Shown: piece by piece, positions 19,246 to 25,552 of the stretch | Position numbering within the stretch: position 1 is the first letter of the stretch | Layout: the number at the start of each line of letters is the position of its first letter | Assembly (NCBI GenBank): GCA_017886205.1 | Contig: JAFNEO010000038.1 | Span: forward strand, 1 to 46,207 | From: Candidatus Aminicenantota bacterium | GTDB taxonomy: Bacteria; Acidobacteriota; Aminicenantia; Aminicenantales; UBA8522 | DNA: 46,207 nucleotides | Direction of reading: 5' to 3' | Made by a program: the position numbers and the translations under genes | Notes under the pieces: generated by a model | What the model was told of the DNA's origin: nothing | Databases searched by the model: none | The model's input: the letters and a program-made list of their open reading frames with translations, nothing else

Positions 19246-20262
19246 TTACTCAGCCGTTTCCTCGAGCGCAGCCAGTGTCTTGGCCATGGCGCCAACGAGT
19301 TCCTTCAGCCCCTTCTGCTTCAGCGCGGAGATGGCGAAGAACGGGAGCTTGCGGCGGGCGGCCAAGCGCTTCACGGCCTCCAGTCTCTTCTTGTCCTGGG
19401 TGAGGAGGTCGACCTTGTTGGCCACCAGGATTTGGGGCCGCTTGATCAGATCGGGGCTGTAAGAATCGAGCTCTCCCATGACCACTCGGAAGTCCTTGAC
19501 CGGGTCCCGGCCGCTGTAGGGCGAGACATCGATGATATGGACCAGCATTTTGGTCCGCTCGATGTGCTTCAGGAAACGGGTTCCCAGGCCAAGCCCCAAG
19601 TGCGCCCCCTCGATGAGGCCCGGGATATCGGCCACGATGAAGCTCCTGTCGGTCCCCACGTCGACGACGCCGAGATAGGGGATCAAGGTCGTGAACGGAT
19701 AGTCGGCGATGACCGGCCTGGCCGCCGAGATCTTGGAGATGAGGGTGGACTTGCCGACGTTGGGAAAGCCGACCAAGCCGACATCGGCGATGAGCTTGAG
19801 CTCGAGGATGAGCTCTTTTTCTTCTCCCGGCATACCGGGCTGCCATTCGCGGGGCGCCCGGTGGGTGGCCGTAGCATAAGTCGCGTTTCCCCGGCCTCCT
19901 TTTCCCCCTTTGACGGCGAGGTATTTTTGGCCAGCCTGGAGGAAATCAAAAAGCGTCTCTCCCGTCGAGGCCTGCTTGACGACTGTGCCGACCGGGACGC
20001 TCAAGACGAGGTCTTCGCCTTTCTTCCCAGAACGGTTCGAGCCTTCGCCGTGGGCGCCTTTCCGGGCGGCGTTGATTGGATGAAAACGGAAGTAGGAGAG
20101 AGTGCTCAACCCAGCTTCGGCCTTTAGGAAAATGCTTCCCCCGTCCCCGCCGCGGCCTCCGTCCGGGCCGCCCTTGGGGGCTCCCCACTCCCGGCGGAAG
20201 CTGACGCATCCATTCCCCCCTCTGCCGGCCCGGAGCACGACTCTAACTTGATCGATGAACAT
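19246..20262 (-). CDS. obgE: Obg family GTPase
   Basis: Ribosome-assembly GTPase acting on the large subunit. The 338-aa protein has the glycine-rich Obg fold (about 1-158, GGxGG repeats such as GRGGDGGS and KGGKGGRGN) and a G domain with G1 GFPNVGKST at about 165-173, G3 DIPG, G4 NKVD and G5 SAL. It lacks the C-terminal OCT extension of some orthologues. The start at 20262 begins the canonical MFIDQVRVVLRAG; the frame stays open upstream through rpmA, but that part has no homology. rplU-rpmA-obgE is the standard gene order. Confidence 0.96.
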   Translation of the reverse strand: MFIDQVRVVLRAGRGGNGCVSFRREWGAPKGGPDGGRGGDGGSIFLKAEAGLSTLSYFRFHPINAARKGAHGEGSNRSGKKGEDLVLSVPVGTVVKQASTGETLFDFLQAGQKYLAVKGGKGGRGNATYATATHRAPREWQPGMPGEEKELILELKLIADVGLVGFPNVGKSTLISKISAARPVIADYPFTTLIPYLGVVDVGTDRSFIVADIPGLIEGAHLGLGLGTRFLKHIERTKMLVHIIDVSPYSGRDPVKDFRVVMGELDSYSPDLIKRPQILVANKVDLLTQDKKRLEAVKRLAARRKLPFFAISALKQKGLKELVGAMAKTLAALEETAE

Positions 20263-20323
20263 CAGCGCTTCGCCGGCCCCTCCCCTGGACAAAGAAGAGC
20301 CCTGGCGTGAAGACCTAACACCT

Positions 20324-20578
20324 CTATGCCGGCAGGACCGAAACGAATTTCCCCCTGCTTCCTTTGTCCTCGAAACGGACGATCCCTTCGACCCGGGCGT
20401 ACAGCGTATCGTCCTTGCCGCGGCTGACATTAAACCCGGGCTTGACGGGTGTGCCCCGTTGACGGACGAGGATCGACCCGGCCTGAACCTGCTGGCCGCC
20501 GAACCGTTTGACGCCCAGCCGTTTGCCGCAACTGTCCCTCCCGTTTCTCGCGCTTCCGCCTGATTTCTTGTGGGCCAT
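20324..20578 (-). CDS. rpmA: 50S ribosomal protein L27
   Basis: Large-subunit protein whose N terminus reaches the peptidyl-transferase centre. The 84-aa protein begins [16 protein letters not shown] and contains the conserved GVKRFGGQ and ILVRQRGT blocks. The N terminus is of the unprocessed type (no Firmicutes-style cleavage extension). Confidence 0.97.
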   Translation of the reverse strand: MAHKKSGGSARNGRDSCGKRLGVKRFGGQQVQAGSILVRQRGTPVKPGFNVSRGKDDTLYARVEGIVRFEDKGSRGKFVSVLPA

Positions 20579-20590
20579 ACGGGTTCTCCT

Positions 20591-21121
20591 TTATTTGGCC
20601 TTCTTTTTCGGGGAGGGTTTGGCCGGCGCCTCCTTCTTGGGCTTAGTGGGCTTTTTCCCCTTCTCCGGCTTGGCGGCTTTCTCCTTGGCCTTAGCTTCCT
20701 TCTTGGCCGGTTTTGGGGCCGCCGCGATCTCGGCCTTCTCGGCCTTGACGGGAGCCACCTGGGGTTTGGACTCGGGCTCGACCGTTTCCTCCGGCGGCAG
20801 GAGGGCCGCATCGGAGACGATGTTCAGTATCTTGACCCGCGTCAGCTCCTGACGATGGCCCCGCGTCCGTCTATACTGCTTGCGTCTTTTCTTCTTGAAG
20901 ACGATGACCTTTTTGCTTTTGAAATCCTCGATGACCCCGCCTCTGACTGCGGCTTTTTCGATGAGCGGAGTCCCGATCAGGGTTTCTTTGTCGTCGCCGA
21001 TGAGAAGCACCTGGTCGAACAGGGCCGTCTTCTTCGCCCCGGCCGGGAGCCTCTCCACGCTGAGGACATCACCCACCTGGACCCTGTACTGCTTTCCGCC
21101 TGTCTTGATGATCGCGAACAT
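20591..21121 (-). CDS. rplU: 50S ribosomal protein L21 with long basic C-terminal tail
   Basis: Residues 1 to about 103 form a normal L21 (MFAIIKTGGKQYRV, then KKRRKQYRRTRGHRQ and the ILNI end). About 70 additional residues follow, rich in Lys, Ala, Pro and Glu (KPAKKEAKAKEKAAKPEKG), with no domain similarity visible. The frame is intact and the tail ends 13 bp before rpmA, so it is part of the gene. First gene of the leftward operon; ATG 21121 has AAGGA upstream. Confidence 0.95.
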   Translation of the reverse strand: MFAIIKTGGKQYRVQVGDVLSVERLPAGAKKTALFDQVLLIGDDKETLIGTPLIEKAAVRGGVIEDFKSKKVIVFKKKRRKQYRRTRGHRQELTRVKILNIVSDAALLPPEETVEPESKPQVAPVKAEKAEIAAAPKPAKKEAKAKEKAAKPEKGKKPTKPKKEAPAKPSPKKKAK

Positions 21122-21153
21122 GGGTTATCCTTAAAGACAATAATTGGGCCATA

Positions 21154-21182
21154 AATTTAACATACAGCGTCATTTCTGTCAA
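21154..21182 (-). promoter_or_regulatory. Promoter of the rplU operon
   Basis: On the minus strand TTGACA (21182-21177) is followed after 17 nt by TAAATT (21159-21154), about 33 nt before the rplU ATG. It probably drives rplU through comF. Confidence 0.65.
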
Positions 21183-21214
21183 ATTTGGCTCGGCGGGCTA
21201 CCGCCGGCCTTTGC

Positions 21215-21350
21215 CCGAAGCGCCAACCTCTTTTCGGCCTCCCCTGATTGGTCAGGGGAGGTAGGAGGGGTTAATGATCTTAGGTCAGAGTCTTAAAGGC
21301 GCTTCGGAGAGGGAATAAGCCGAAACGCCCACCTCTTTTGGGCCTCCTCT
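21215..21350. repeat. Imperfect 31-bp direct repeats upstream of tRNA-Val
   Basis: Two copies, 21215-21245 and 21320-21350, share about 27 of 31 positions, with the common core ACCTCTTTT-GGCCTCC. They lie in the non-coding gap between rplU and tRNA-Val. A 10-bp hairpin-like CTCCCCTGATTGGTCAGGGGAG palindrome directly follows the first copy. Function unknown. Confidence 0.55.
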
Positions 21351-21352
21351 CC

Positions 21353-21381
21353 TTGACATCCGGCCGCCTTTCCCCTACTTA
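21353..21381 (+). promoter_or_regulatory. Probable promoter of tRNA-Val
   Basis: TTGACA (21353-21358) and TACTTA (21376-21381) with a 17-nt spacer end 18 nt upstream of the mature tRNA 5' end. The -35 box is consensus; the -10 box is weaker. Confidence 0.45.
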
Positions 21382-21399
21382 ATAAGGACGAAACGGGAC

Positions 21400-21471
21400 G
21401 GGCGGTTAGCTCAGCGGTAGAGCATCGGTCTTACAAGCCGGGGGTCGCAGGTTCGAACCCTGCACCGCCCA
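21400..21471 (+). tRNA. tRNA-Val (anticodon UAC)
   Basis: A complete 72-nt cloverleaf: acceptor stem GGGCGGT/ACCGCCC, D arm GCTC...GAGC, anticodon stem TCGGT/GCCGG around loop CTTACAA (anticodon TAC at 21432-21434), and T arm GCAGG-TTCGAAC-CCTGC. CCA is not encoded (A then TT). Its 3' part is duplicated at 28762-28811, marking it as an integration target. Confidence 0.96.
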
Positions 21472-21473
21472 TT
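21424..21473 (+). repeat. Left att-like direct repeat (within tRNA-Val)
   Basis: 50 bp from the start of the tRNA anticodon arm to 2 nt past the discriminator base, identical to 28762-28811. The sequences diverge immediately on both sides. Confidence 0.85.
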
Positions 21474-21567
21474 GCCTGTTTTCCCGCTTCTCCCCTGATT
21501 TTTCGATGATTTCTCGAATTTATGATTTTAGCCTGAGTTCGTTAAACTGAGCCATTTTTAGCGATTT

Positions 21568-21589
21568 TGTCCACACCGTGTCCACACGG
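21568..21589. repeat. Tandem TGTCCACAC repeats near the left island end
   Basis: TGTCCACACCG is followed directly by TGTCCACACGG, about 95 bp inside the island's left end. Short tandem repeats at this distance can be arm-type recombinase binding sites; that role is speculative. The rest of 21474-21734 shows nothing recognisable. Confidence 0.35.
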
Positions 21590-21734
21590 GGAGAGGTCTG
21601 CCTCTCGCATTGACTTCCTATTCTTACGGTGCTATTGTTTAGACCATAATAGATTGGGGAAAACATAAGGTCAGCGAGGACAGGGAGCCTAGGTCGGAGG
21701 ATGAAGCGTGACGCCGGAGGGACCTGCTAATCGG

Positions 21735-22064
21735 CTATTCGGTAAACGCTCGGCCTTCCTTCTTGGCCCGCAACCGCTCGGACATCTTGAGTTCCTTCCC
21801 AAGTTGGCGCAAGTGCTTGTATCTTCTGCGATAAATTACGTAAACGTCATCAATTATAAACAAAATCAGGAATATCAATAGGAATATGGGCTTAGCAGTC
21901 AGGACGCTCAAGATGAGCAATATTCCAAATATTCCAACCCCAATATAAAAGACAATTCTCTGTTCACGGTTCCTCTTGATTTTGAGGGCTTTCCATTCGT
22001 TGAACTTCGCCTCATCAATGCCGGGAAAATCGGAGACCGTAAGGTCCTTAATTTTGATATTCAT
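21735..22064 (-). CDS. Small two-helix membrane protein of unknown function
   Basis: A 109-aa protein with a soluble N-terminal part (MNIKIKDLTVSDFPGID) and two adjacent hydrophobic segments (about residues 39-57 and 58-80, rich in I, L, F, V), followed by a basic C-terminal tail (YRRRYKHLRQLGKELKM). The start at 22064 is preferred because AGAGGG lies about 9 nt upstream; an ATG at 22088 adds eight residues that coincide with that ribosome binding site. Not recognised as a named family. It faces away from the rest of the island cargo. Confidence 0.6.
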   Translation of the reverse strand: MNIKIKDLTVSDFPGIDEAKFNEWKALKIKRNREQRIVFYIGVGIFGILLILSVLTAKPIFLLIFLILFIIDDVYVIYRRRYKHLRQLGKELKMSERLRAKKEGRAFTE

Positions 22065-22198
22065 ATTTGCCGTCCCTCTTTGAATCATACTATCACTGGT
22101 TTTATGGCAGAATCAATTCTATCCGATATCCGGGGGCATAAATTTTGGCCTCCCGAGAGTGAAATTGATGGAAAACCGGCATTGGAGATATGCTCACT

Positions 22199-22249
22199 CT
22201 AATGCAACAACTCGGCATGGAGCTAAAGCCTAGGGAAGTCAAGAGATAG
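22199..22249 (+). pseudogene. Relic of the 3' end of a SnoaL-like gene
   Basis: These 51 bp encode LMQQLGMELKPREVKR and a stop, closely matching the last residues of the gene at 22390-22932 (FLQQLGFELKPKEVKK). The rest of the gene is not recognisable in 22089-22198. It is best explained as the remnant of a tandem duplication. Confidence 0.65.
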
Positions 22250-22389
22250 GGGATTTCCGTCGAACGAACCTAATTTGACACTCGCTGTCCGATTAAGGAT
22301 TGGTCAGACCAACTAACCAGGTCGATATTTGGCTTGACATCGATTGTCAGGCGAAGTCCAATAATCTCATCAAAATCAACGAGGGATAA
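22250..22389 (+). repeat. Island intergenic repeat, unit A (with promoter-like end)
   Basis: Homologous to unit B (23408-23528) over most of its length and to unit C (25222-25290) over its first part. It contains two hyphenated palindromes, GACA-N5-TGTC (22277-22289) and TGACA-N5-TGTCA (22335-22349), and a GGTCAGACC block. Its end resembles a promoter for the next gene: TTGACA (22334-22339), 17 nt, TCCAAT (22357-22362). Confidence 0.6.
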
Positions 22390-22932
22390 ATGAAAAACCT
22401 ACTTTTGGACGTTTCTTTGGTCTTGCTGCTCTGCTTTGTGTTTGGCTGCCAGAACAAGGCTGAAAAGGCAGAATTGGAGAAGTTCAGAACCCAGGCAAAG
22501 ATTGAGGAACAGAATATGGAATTAATGAAAAGATGGCTCATCGAGGTCTGGAATAAAGGGAATCTTACACTTATTGATACTATTTTTGCTCCCAACTTCA
22601 TCGAACATAGGAGAGGTAGGCAATTTGAAGTAAAGACGGAGGACGTAAAATCTGATATGATGAAATGGCGTCGGGGCTATTCAGACTACGAAAATGAAAT
22701 TGGGGATATTCTTGCTGATGGAGACAAAGTCGCAGTTCGTTTTACCTTTTGCGGGACCAACGACGGACCTTTTGGCGAGAACCCTCCAACTGGTAAGAAG
22801 ATAGAAGCAACCGAAATCGTAATTTGGCGTCTTGAAAACGGAAAGGTTGTTGAGAAATGGGAAGAATTCGATTCCGTCCGCTTCCTGCAACAACTCGGCT
22901 TTGAACTTAAGCCGAAGGAAGTCAAGAAATAG
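22390..22932 (+). CDS. Lipoprotein with SnoaL-like (NTF2 fold) domain
   Basis: A 180-aa protein with a lipoprotein signal (MKNLLLDVSLVLLLCFVFGC, lipobox cysteine at 20), so probably membrane-anchored outside the cytoplasm. The mature part is a SnoaL/ester-cyclase-like alpha+beta barrel: LMKRWLIEVWNKGN, a central IEHRRG segment, GDKVAVRFTFCGTNDGPFG and EIVIWRLENGKVVEKWEEFD. Such domains bind small hydrophobic ligands or act as isomerases; substrate unknown. Base composition is clearly AT-richer than the housekeeping genes. A relic of a second copy lies just upstream. Confidence 0.75.
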   Translation: MKNLLLDVSLVLLLCFVFGCQNKAEKAELEKFRTQAKIEEQNMELMKRWLIEVWNKGNLTLIDTIFAPNFIEHRRGRQFEVKTEDVKSDMMKWRRGYSDYENEIGDILADGDKVAVRFTFCGTNDGPFGENPPTGKKIEATEIVIWRLENGKVVEKWEEFDSVRFLQQLGFELKPKEVKK

Positions 22933-22957
22933 GAATCATCTTGGCAAGGAGGGGAAA

Positions 22958-23407
22958 ATGAAACGCATCGCCACTGCAGTTGGCGTGGTGGCCTTGTCAT
23001 TCGGAGTTGCCATCTTGGCTCAGACACAGACCGAGAGTGTGGAACAAGAGTTGATAAAGCTGGAGAACGAGTGGGCTAACGCCTGGGTTAAGAGCGACGT
23101 CGCATTCTTTGACCGGATTATGGTAGATGATTATACGTGGACGTCCCCGTGGGGCGAGGTCTTAACCAAGGCCCACAACCTTGCACTCGTAAAGTCTGGG
23201 GAGGACGTGATTACGTCCTGGGTGCTTGCAGAGATGAAGGTTCGCGTTTACGGAGACGCGGCGGTGGTCTCTGGCCGCGACACGATAAAAGAAACGTATA
23301 AAGGCGAGGATATCAGCAGTCAGAATCGATGGACGCATACCTGGGTCAAGCGTGCCGGTCGGTGGCAGTGCGTAGCTGCACATAGTTCGGAGATAGCTCA
23401 GAAGTAG
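22958..23407 (+). CDS. Exported DUF4440 / NTF2-like protein
   Basis: A 149-aa protein with a signal peptide (MKRIATAVGVVALSFGVAILAQ, cleavage probably after Ala) and one DUF4440 domain: EQELIKLENEWANAWVKSD, FFDRIMVDDYTWTS, VRVYGDAAVVSGRD and TWVKRAGRWQCVAAH. The start at 22958 has AAGGAGG 4 nt upstream; the frame is open further 5' over the end of the previous gene but that part is not homologous. It is 25 bp after the SnoaL lipoprotein gene, probably the same transcript. It is a close paralogue of the C-terminal domain of the protein at 24232-25221. Confidence 0.8.
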   Translation: MKRIATAVGVVALSFGVAILAQTQTESVEQELIKLENEWANAWVKSDVAFFDRIMVDDYTWTSPWGEVLTKAHNLALVKSGEDVITSWVLAEMKVRVYGDAAVVSGRDTIKETYKGEDISSQNRWTHTWVKRAGRWQCVAAHSSEIAQK

Positions 23408-23528
23408 GGCATTGGCGAAAGGACATAACTTTACACTCGCTGTCTGATTAGGCGGTCTGACTTGAACTCGGCTTGACAACTGCTGTTAGGCGAAGTCTAA
23501 TAATCTCATCAAAATCAGGAGGGGTATC
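23408..23528 (+). repeat. Island intergenic repeat, unit B (with promoter-like end)
   Basis: A second copy of the 22250-22389 repeat: GGACATAACTTTACACTCGC then TGTC, GGTCTGAC, and the block ending AATAATCTCATCAAAATCA shared exactly with unit A. Contains TTGACA (23473-23478), 17 nt, TCTAAT (23496-23501), a good promoter for the gene at 23529. The CGGCTTGAC...GTTAGGC string superficially resembles the right half of an integron attC site. Confidence 0.6.
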
Positions 23529-24161
23529 ATGATTATCAAACCATCGAATTTGGCCTCAAGCCGCAGGGAATTTCTCCTGAATATCCTGCCAGCAGGAAGC
23601 TTGTTCTGCCTTGGGTGCGGCAGTATGTCAGCCTGGACAGCGGGTCAGGAGGAACAAAAAGCGGTCGAGAAGAAGCACAAATTCCAGGAAGATTCGGGTA
23701 TGTCCTTCCAGGAGGTTTTTGAATTTAAGTTCAAACCTTTAATTCAAACGATGGAGAGTTTTGCCAGGCAAATGGGGAGAGACAACCTGCTGGAAATGAT
23801 AAGAAAGGACTCAGATGAAGTGTCCAGACTGGATGCTAAAAAAACAGTGGAGCGGCTTCAGAAAAATGACTTCGCGACATTCAAGGCTATGTATAAGGAA
23901 AAACCAAACCGCTTCTTGGACCATATCGAGACGAAGGTCATCACTGAAGAATCCGACACGGTCATAGCGAGCAGGGTGACCGAGTGCCTTTACGCCAAGA
24001 CTTTTCGTGACGCGGGCGCGGCCGACATCGGCTATGCTTGGTCCTGTCACGGAGATTTTGCCTGGGCGCAGGCCTACAACCCGAAACTCAGATTGATACG
24101 GGACAAAACGCTGATGAATGGCGACGAATACTGCAATCCTCGGAGGGTATGGGAAGGATAG
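23529..24161 (+). CDS. Tat-exported lipoprotein, ATC-hydrolase-like
   Basis: A 210-aa protein with a twin-arginine signal (SRREFLLNILPAG) ending in a lipobox-like FCLGC, so likely exported folded and then lipidated. The C-terminal half resembles the L-2-amino-thiazoline-4-carboxylic acid hydrolase family: a VTECLYAKTFRDAGAADIGY block with Cys, then YAWSCHGDFAWAQAYNPKL and RDKTLMNGDEYCNPR, conserved Cys/His/Asp positions that could bind metal or catalyse hydrolysis. Family members act on varied substrates; the true one here is unknown. It has AGGAGGGG 8 nt before ATG and its own promoter-like repeat. Confidence 0.65.
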   Translation: MIIKPSNLASSRREFLLNILPAGSLFCLGCGSMSAWTAGQEEQKAVEKKHKFQEDSGMSFQEVFEFKFKPLIQTMESFARQMGRDNLLEMIRKDSDEVSRLDAKKTVERLQKNDFATFKAMYKEKPNRFLDHIETKVITEESDTVIASRVTECLYAKTFRDAGAADIGYAWSCHGDFAWAQAYNPKLRLIRDKTLMNGDEYCNPRRVWEG

Positions 24162-24167
24162 ACCTAA

Positions 24168-24193
24168 GCCTATCCGGTTTTTAGTGGATAGGC
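24168..24193 (+). terminator. Hairpin between two island genes
   Basis: GCCTATCC (24168-24175) pairs with GGATAGGC (24186-24193) across a 10-nt T-rich loop, 6 bp after the preceding stop. No T tract follows, so it may be a weak terminator or an mRNA-stabilising hairpin. Confidence 0.4.
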
Positions 24194-24231
24194 AACAGGT
24201 TTCGCCGTAAACAATAAAATAGGAGGCGTAA

Positions 24232-25221
24232 ATGAAAATTTTAATTCTAAAATTCTCTGTGACTGTCTCTTTGCCTCTTCTGCTCTCCCTGTTTTTGATA
24301 GCCTCCTTTTCTTCCTGTTCTAAACCCAATCTTGGTGACATCGTTAGAGAGCATATCGAGGCTGTTAACACTGACGATGTAAAGAAAAACTTGACCTTCT
24401 TTGCAGATGACGCTGTTTATGAAATAGCTGTTCCTAAATTTTCCGGAAAATTCTCCGGAAAAGACGAATTGAGAAATCAAATGGAATGGGATGTTGTCAA
24501 CAATGCTCGGCTTACCATTAACGATATGAAAGTGGAAGGGAAGACCGTTATTGTCGAGCTGACAGAGAAAAATGAAGGTTGGAGACTCTTGGGGATTGAG
24601 CAACCCCCTTTTATGGCTACTTATAAATTCCGTGGTCGTCAATTAGAAAAAGTAAAACTCGAATTTAGTCCCGAAAACGCAAACCTATTGGACGAAAAAT
24701 TTAGACCCTTTGCCGAGTGGGCCAGCAAGGAGCATCCTCAAGAATTTAACAAGATGGCTAAGGCCGGTTATTCAGCTGAAGGCGCCAGATTGTATGTCTC
24801 TCTTGCGAAGGAGTGGAGAGATAGAATATCTACAGAGAGGGTGACCGCGGAACAAGAGTTGATAAAGCTTGAGAATCGTTGGAACGACGCCATCGTCAAA
24901 CACGACTGGGCATTTTTCGACCAGATTCTCGCAGATGACTATATTTCAACGGACTTCGATGGCAACGTCGGGACCAAGGCCGATTTTCTGGAATTTCTGA
25001 GGTCTGGAGAAAGTGTAATTGCCTCCTCGATAGTCGACGATATGAAGGTCCGGATTTATGGAGACACGGCGGTGGTCACGGGTCGCACCACCACAGTTAA
25101 CGAGCAGTATCAAGGCAAGGACCTGAGTGGCCAGTATCGATGGACAGATACATGGGTCAAATATTATCTCGGACGTTGGAGGTGTGTAGCCGAGCATATT
25201 TCGAGGATAGCCGAGAAATAG
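24232..25221 (+). CDS. Lipoprotein with two NTF2-like domains (SnoaL-like and DUF4440)
   Basis: A 329-aa protein with a lipoprotein signal (hydrophobic core, lipobox SFSSC, Cys about 29). The first NTF2-like domain spans about 35-150 (VREHIEAVNTDDVKKNLTFFADDAVYE). A helical linker follows, and the second, DUF4440, domain covers about 203-329. The second domain matches the whole mature protein at 22958-23407 almost segment by segment (EQELIKLEN, MKVRIYGDTAVVTGR, RWTDTWVK, GRWRCVAEH), so one arose from the other by duplication. Low GC, its own AGGAGG ribosome binding site. Ligand unknown. Confidence 0.75.
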   Translation: MKILILKFSVTVSLPLLLSLFLIASFSSCSKPNLGDIVREHIEAVNTDDVKKNLTFFADDAVYEIAVPKFSGKFSGKDELRNQMEWDVVNNARLTINDMKVEGKTVIVELTEKNEGWRLLGIEQPPFMATYKFRGRQLEKVKLEFSPENANLLDEKFRPFAEWASKEHPQEFNKMAKAGYSAEGARLYVSLAKEWRDRISTERVTAEQELIKLENRWNDAIVKHDWAFFDQILADDYISTDFDGNVGTKADFLEFLRSGESVIASSIVDDMKVRIYGDTAVVTGRTTTVNEQYQGKDLSGQYRWTDTWVKYYLGRWRCVAEHISRIAEK

Positions 25222-25552
25222 GGCATCGGCGAACGGACATAATTTGACAAGTGCTGTCAGTTCAAGTTTTAGTCAGACCAGTTCATGTGGCTACAGAAAT
25301 ATGTTTTCCCTAAAATATGATACATTGGGAATTGATCAGAAAATAGAGAAAGTGGAAGATTGGGCATTTGACTTAACTCTGTCTGTTAATGAACGTGATT
25401 TCTGATTTTTCAATTTCTGCAATCTTGGCCGAACTCGAGCCATGGGCTTCATGAGGCCATTATGCTACAATGCTGCGGAAAAAATGCGCAGAGGCCGCTC
25501 GACTTGAGAACCGTGTGCCTTTCTTTTCTCATCGCACTCGGGGGAGAATGAG
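25222..25552 (+). repeat. Gene gap with island intergenic repeat, unit C
   Basis: The first 70 bp of this 331-bp gap repeat the 5' part of units A and B: GGCGAACGGACATAATTTGA, the palindrome TTGACA-N5-TGTCA at 25246-25261, and a GTCAGACCAGTT block. The rest, up to the kinase gene, shows no further recognisable element apart from GGGGGAG ahead of the kinase ATG. Confidence 0.5.

Noticed and set aside
20263..20811. Extended N terminus of obgE
   Set aside because: The upstream 183 codons are Arg/Pro/Ser-rich shadow of rpmA and rplU; Obg proteins start at MFIDQ.
22250..25300. Integron cassette array
   Set aside because: Only one joint has an attC-like right half, no matching left half or integrase was found, and gene duplication explains part of the repeats. 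Kept only as a possibility in the findings.
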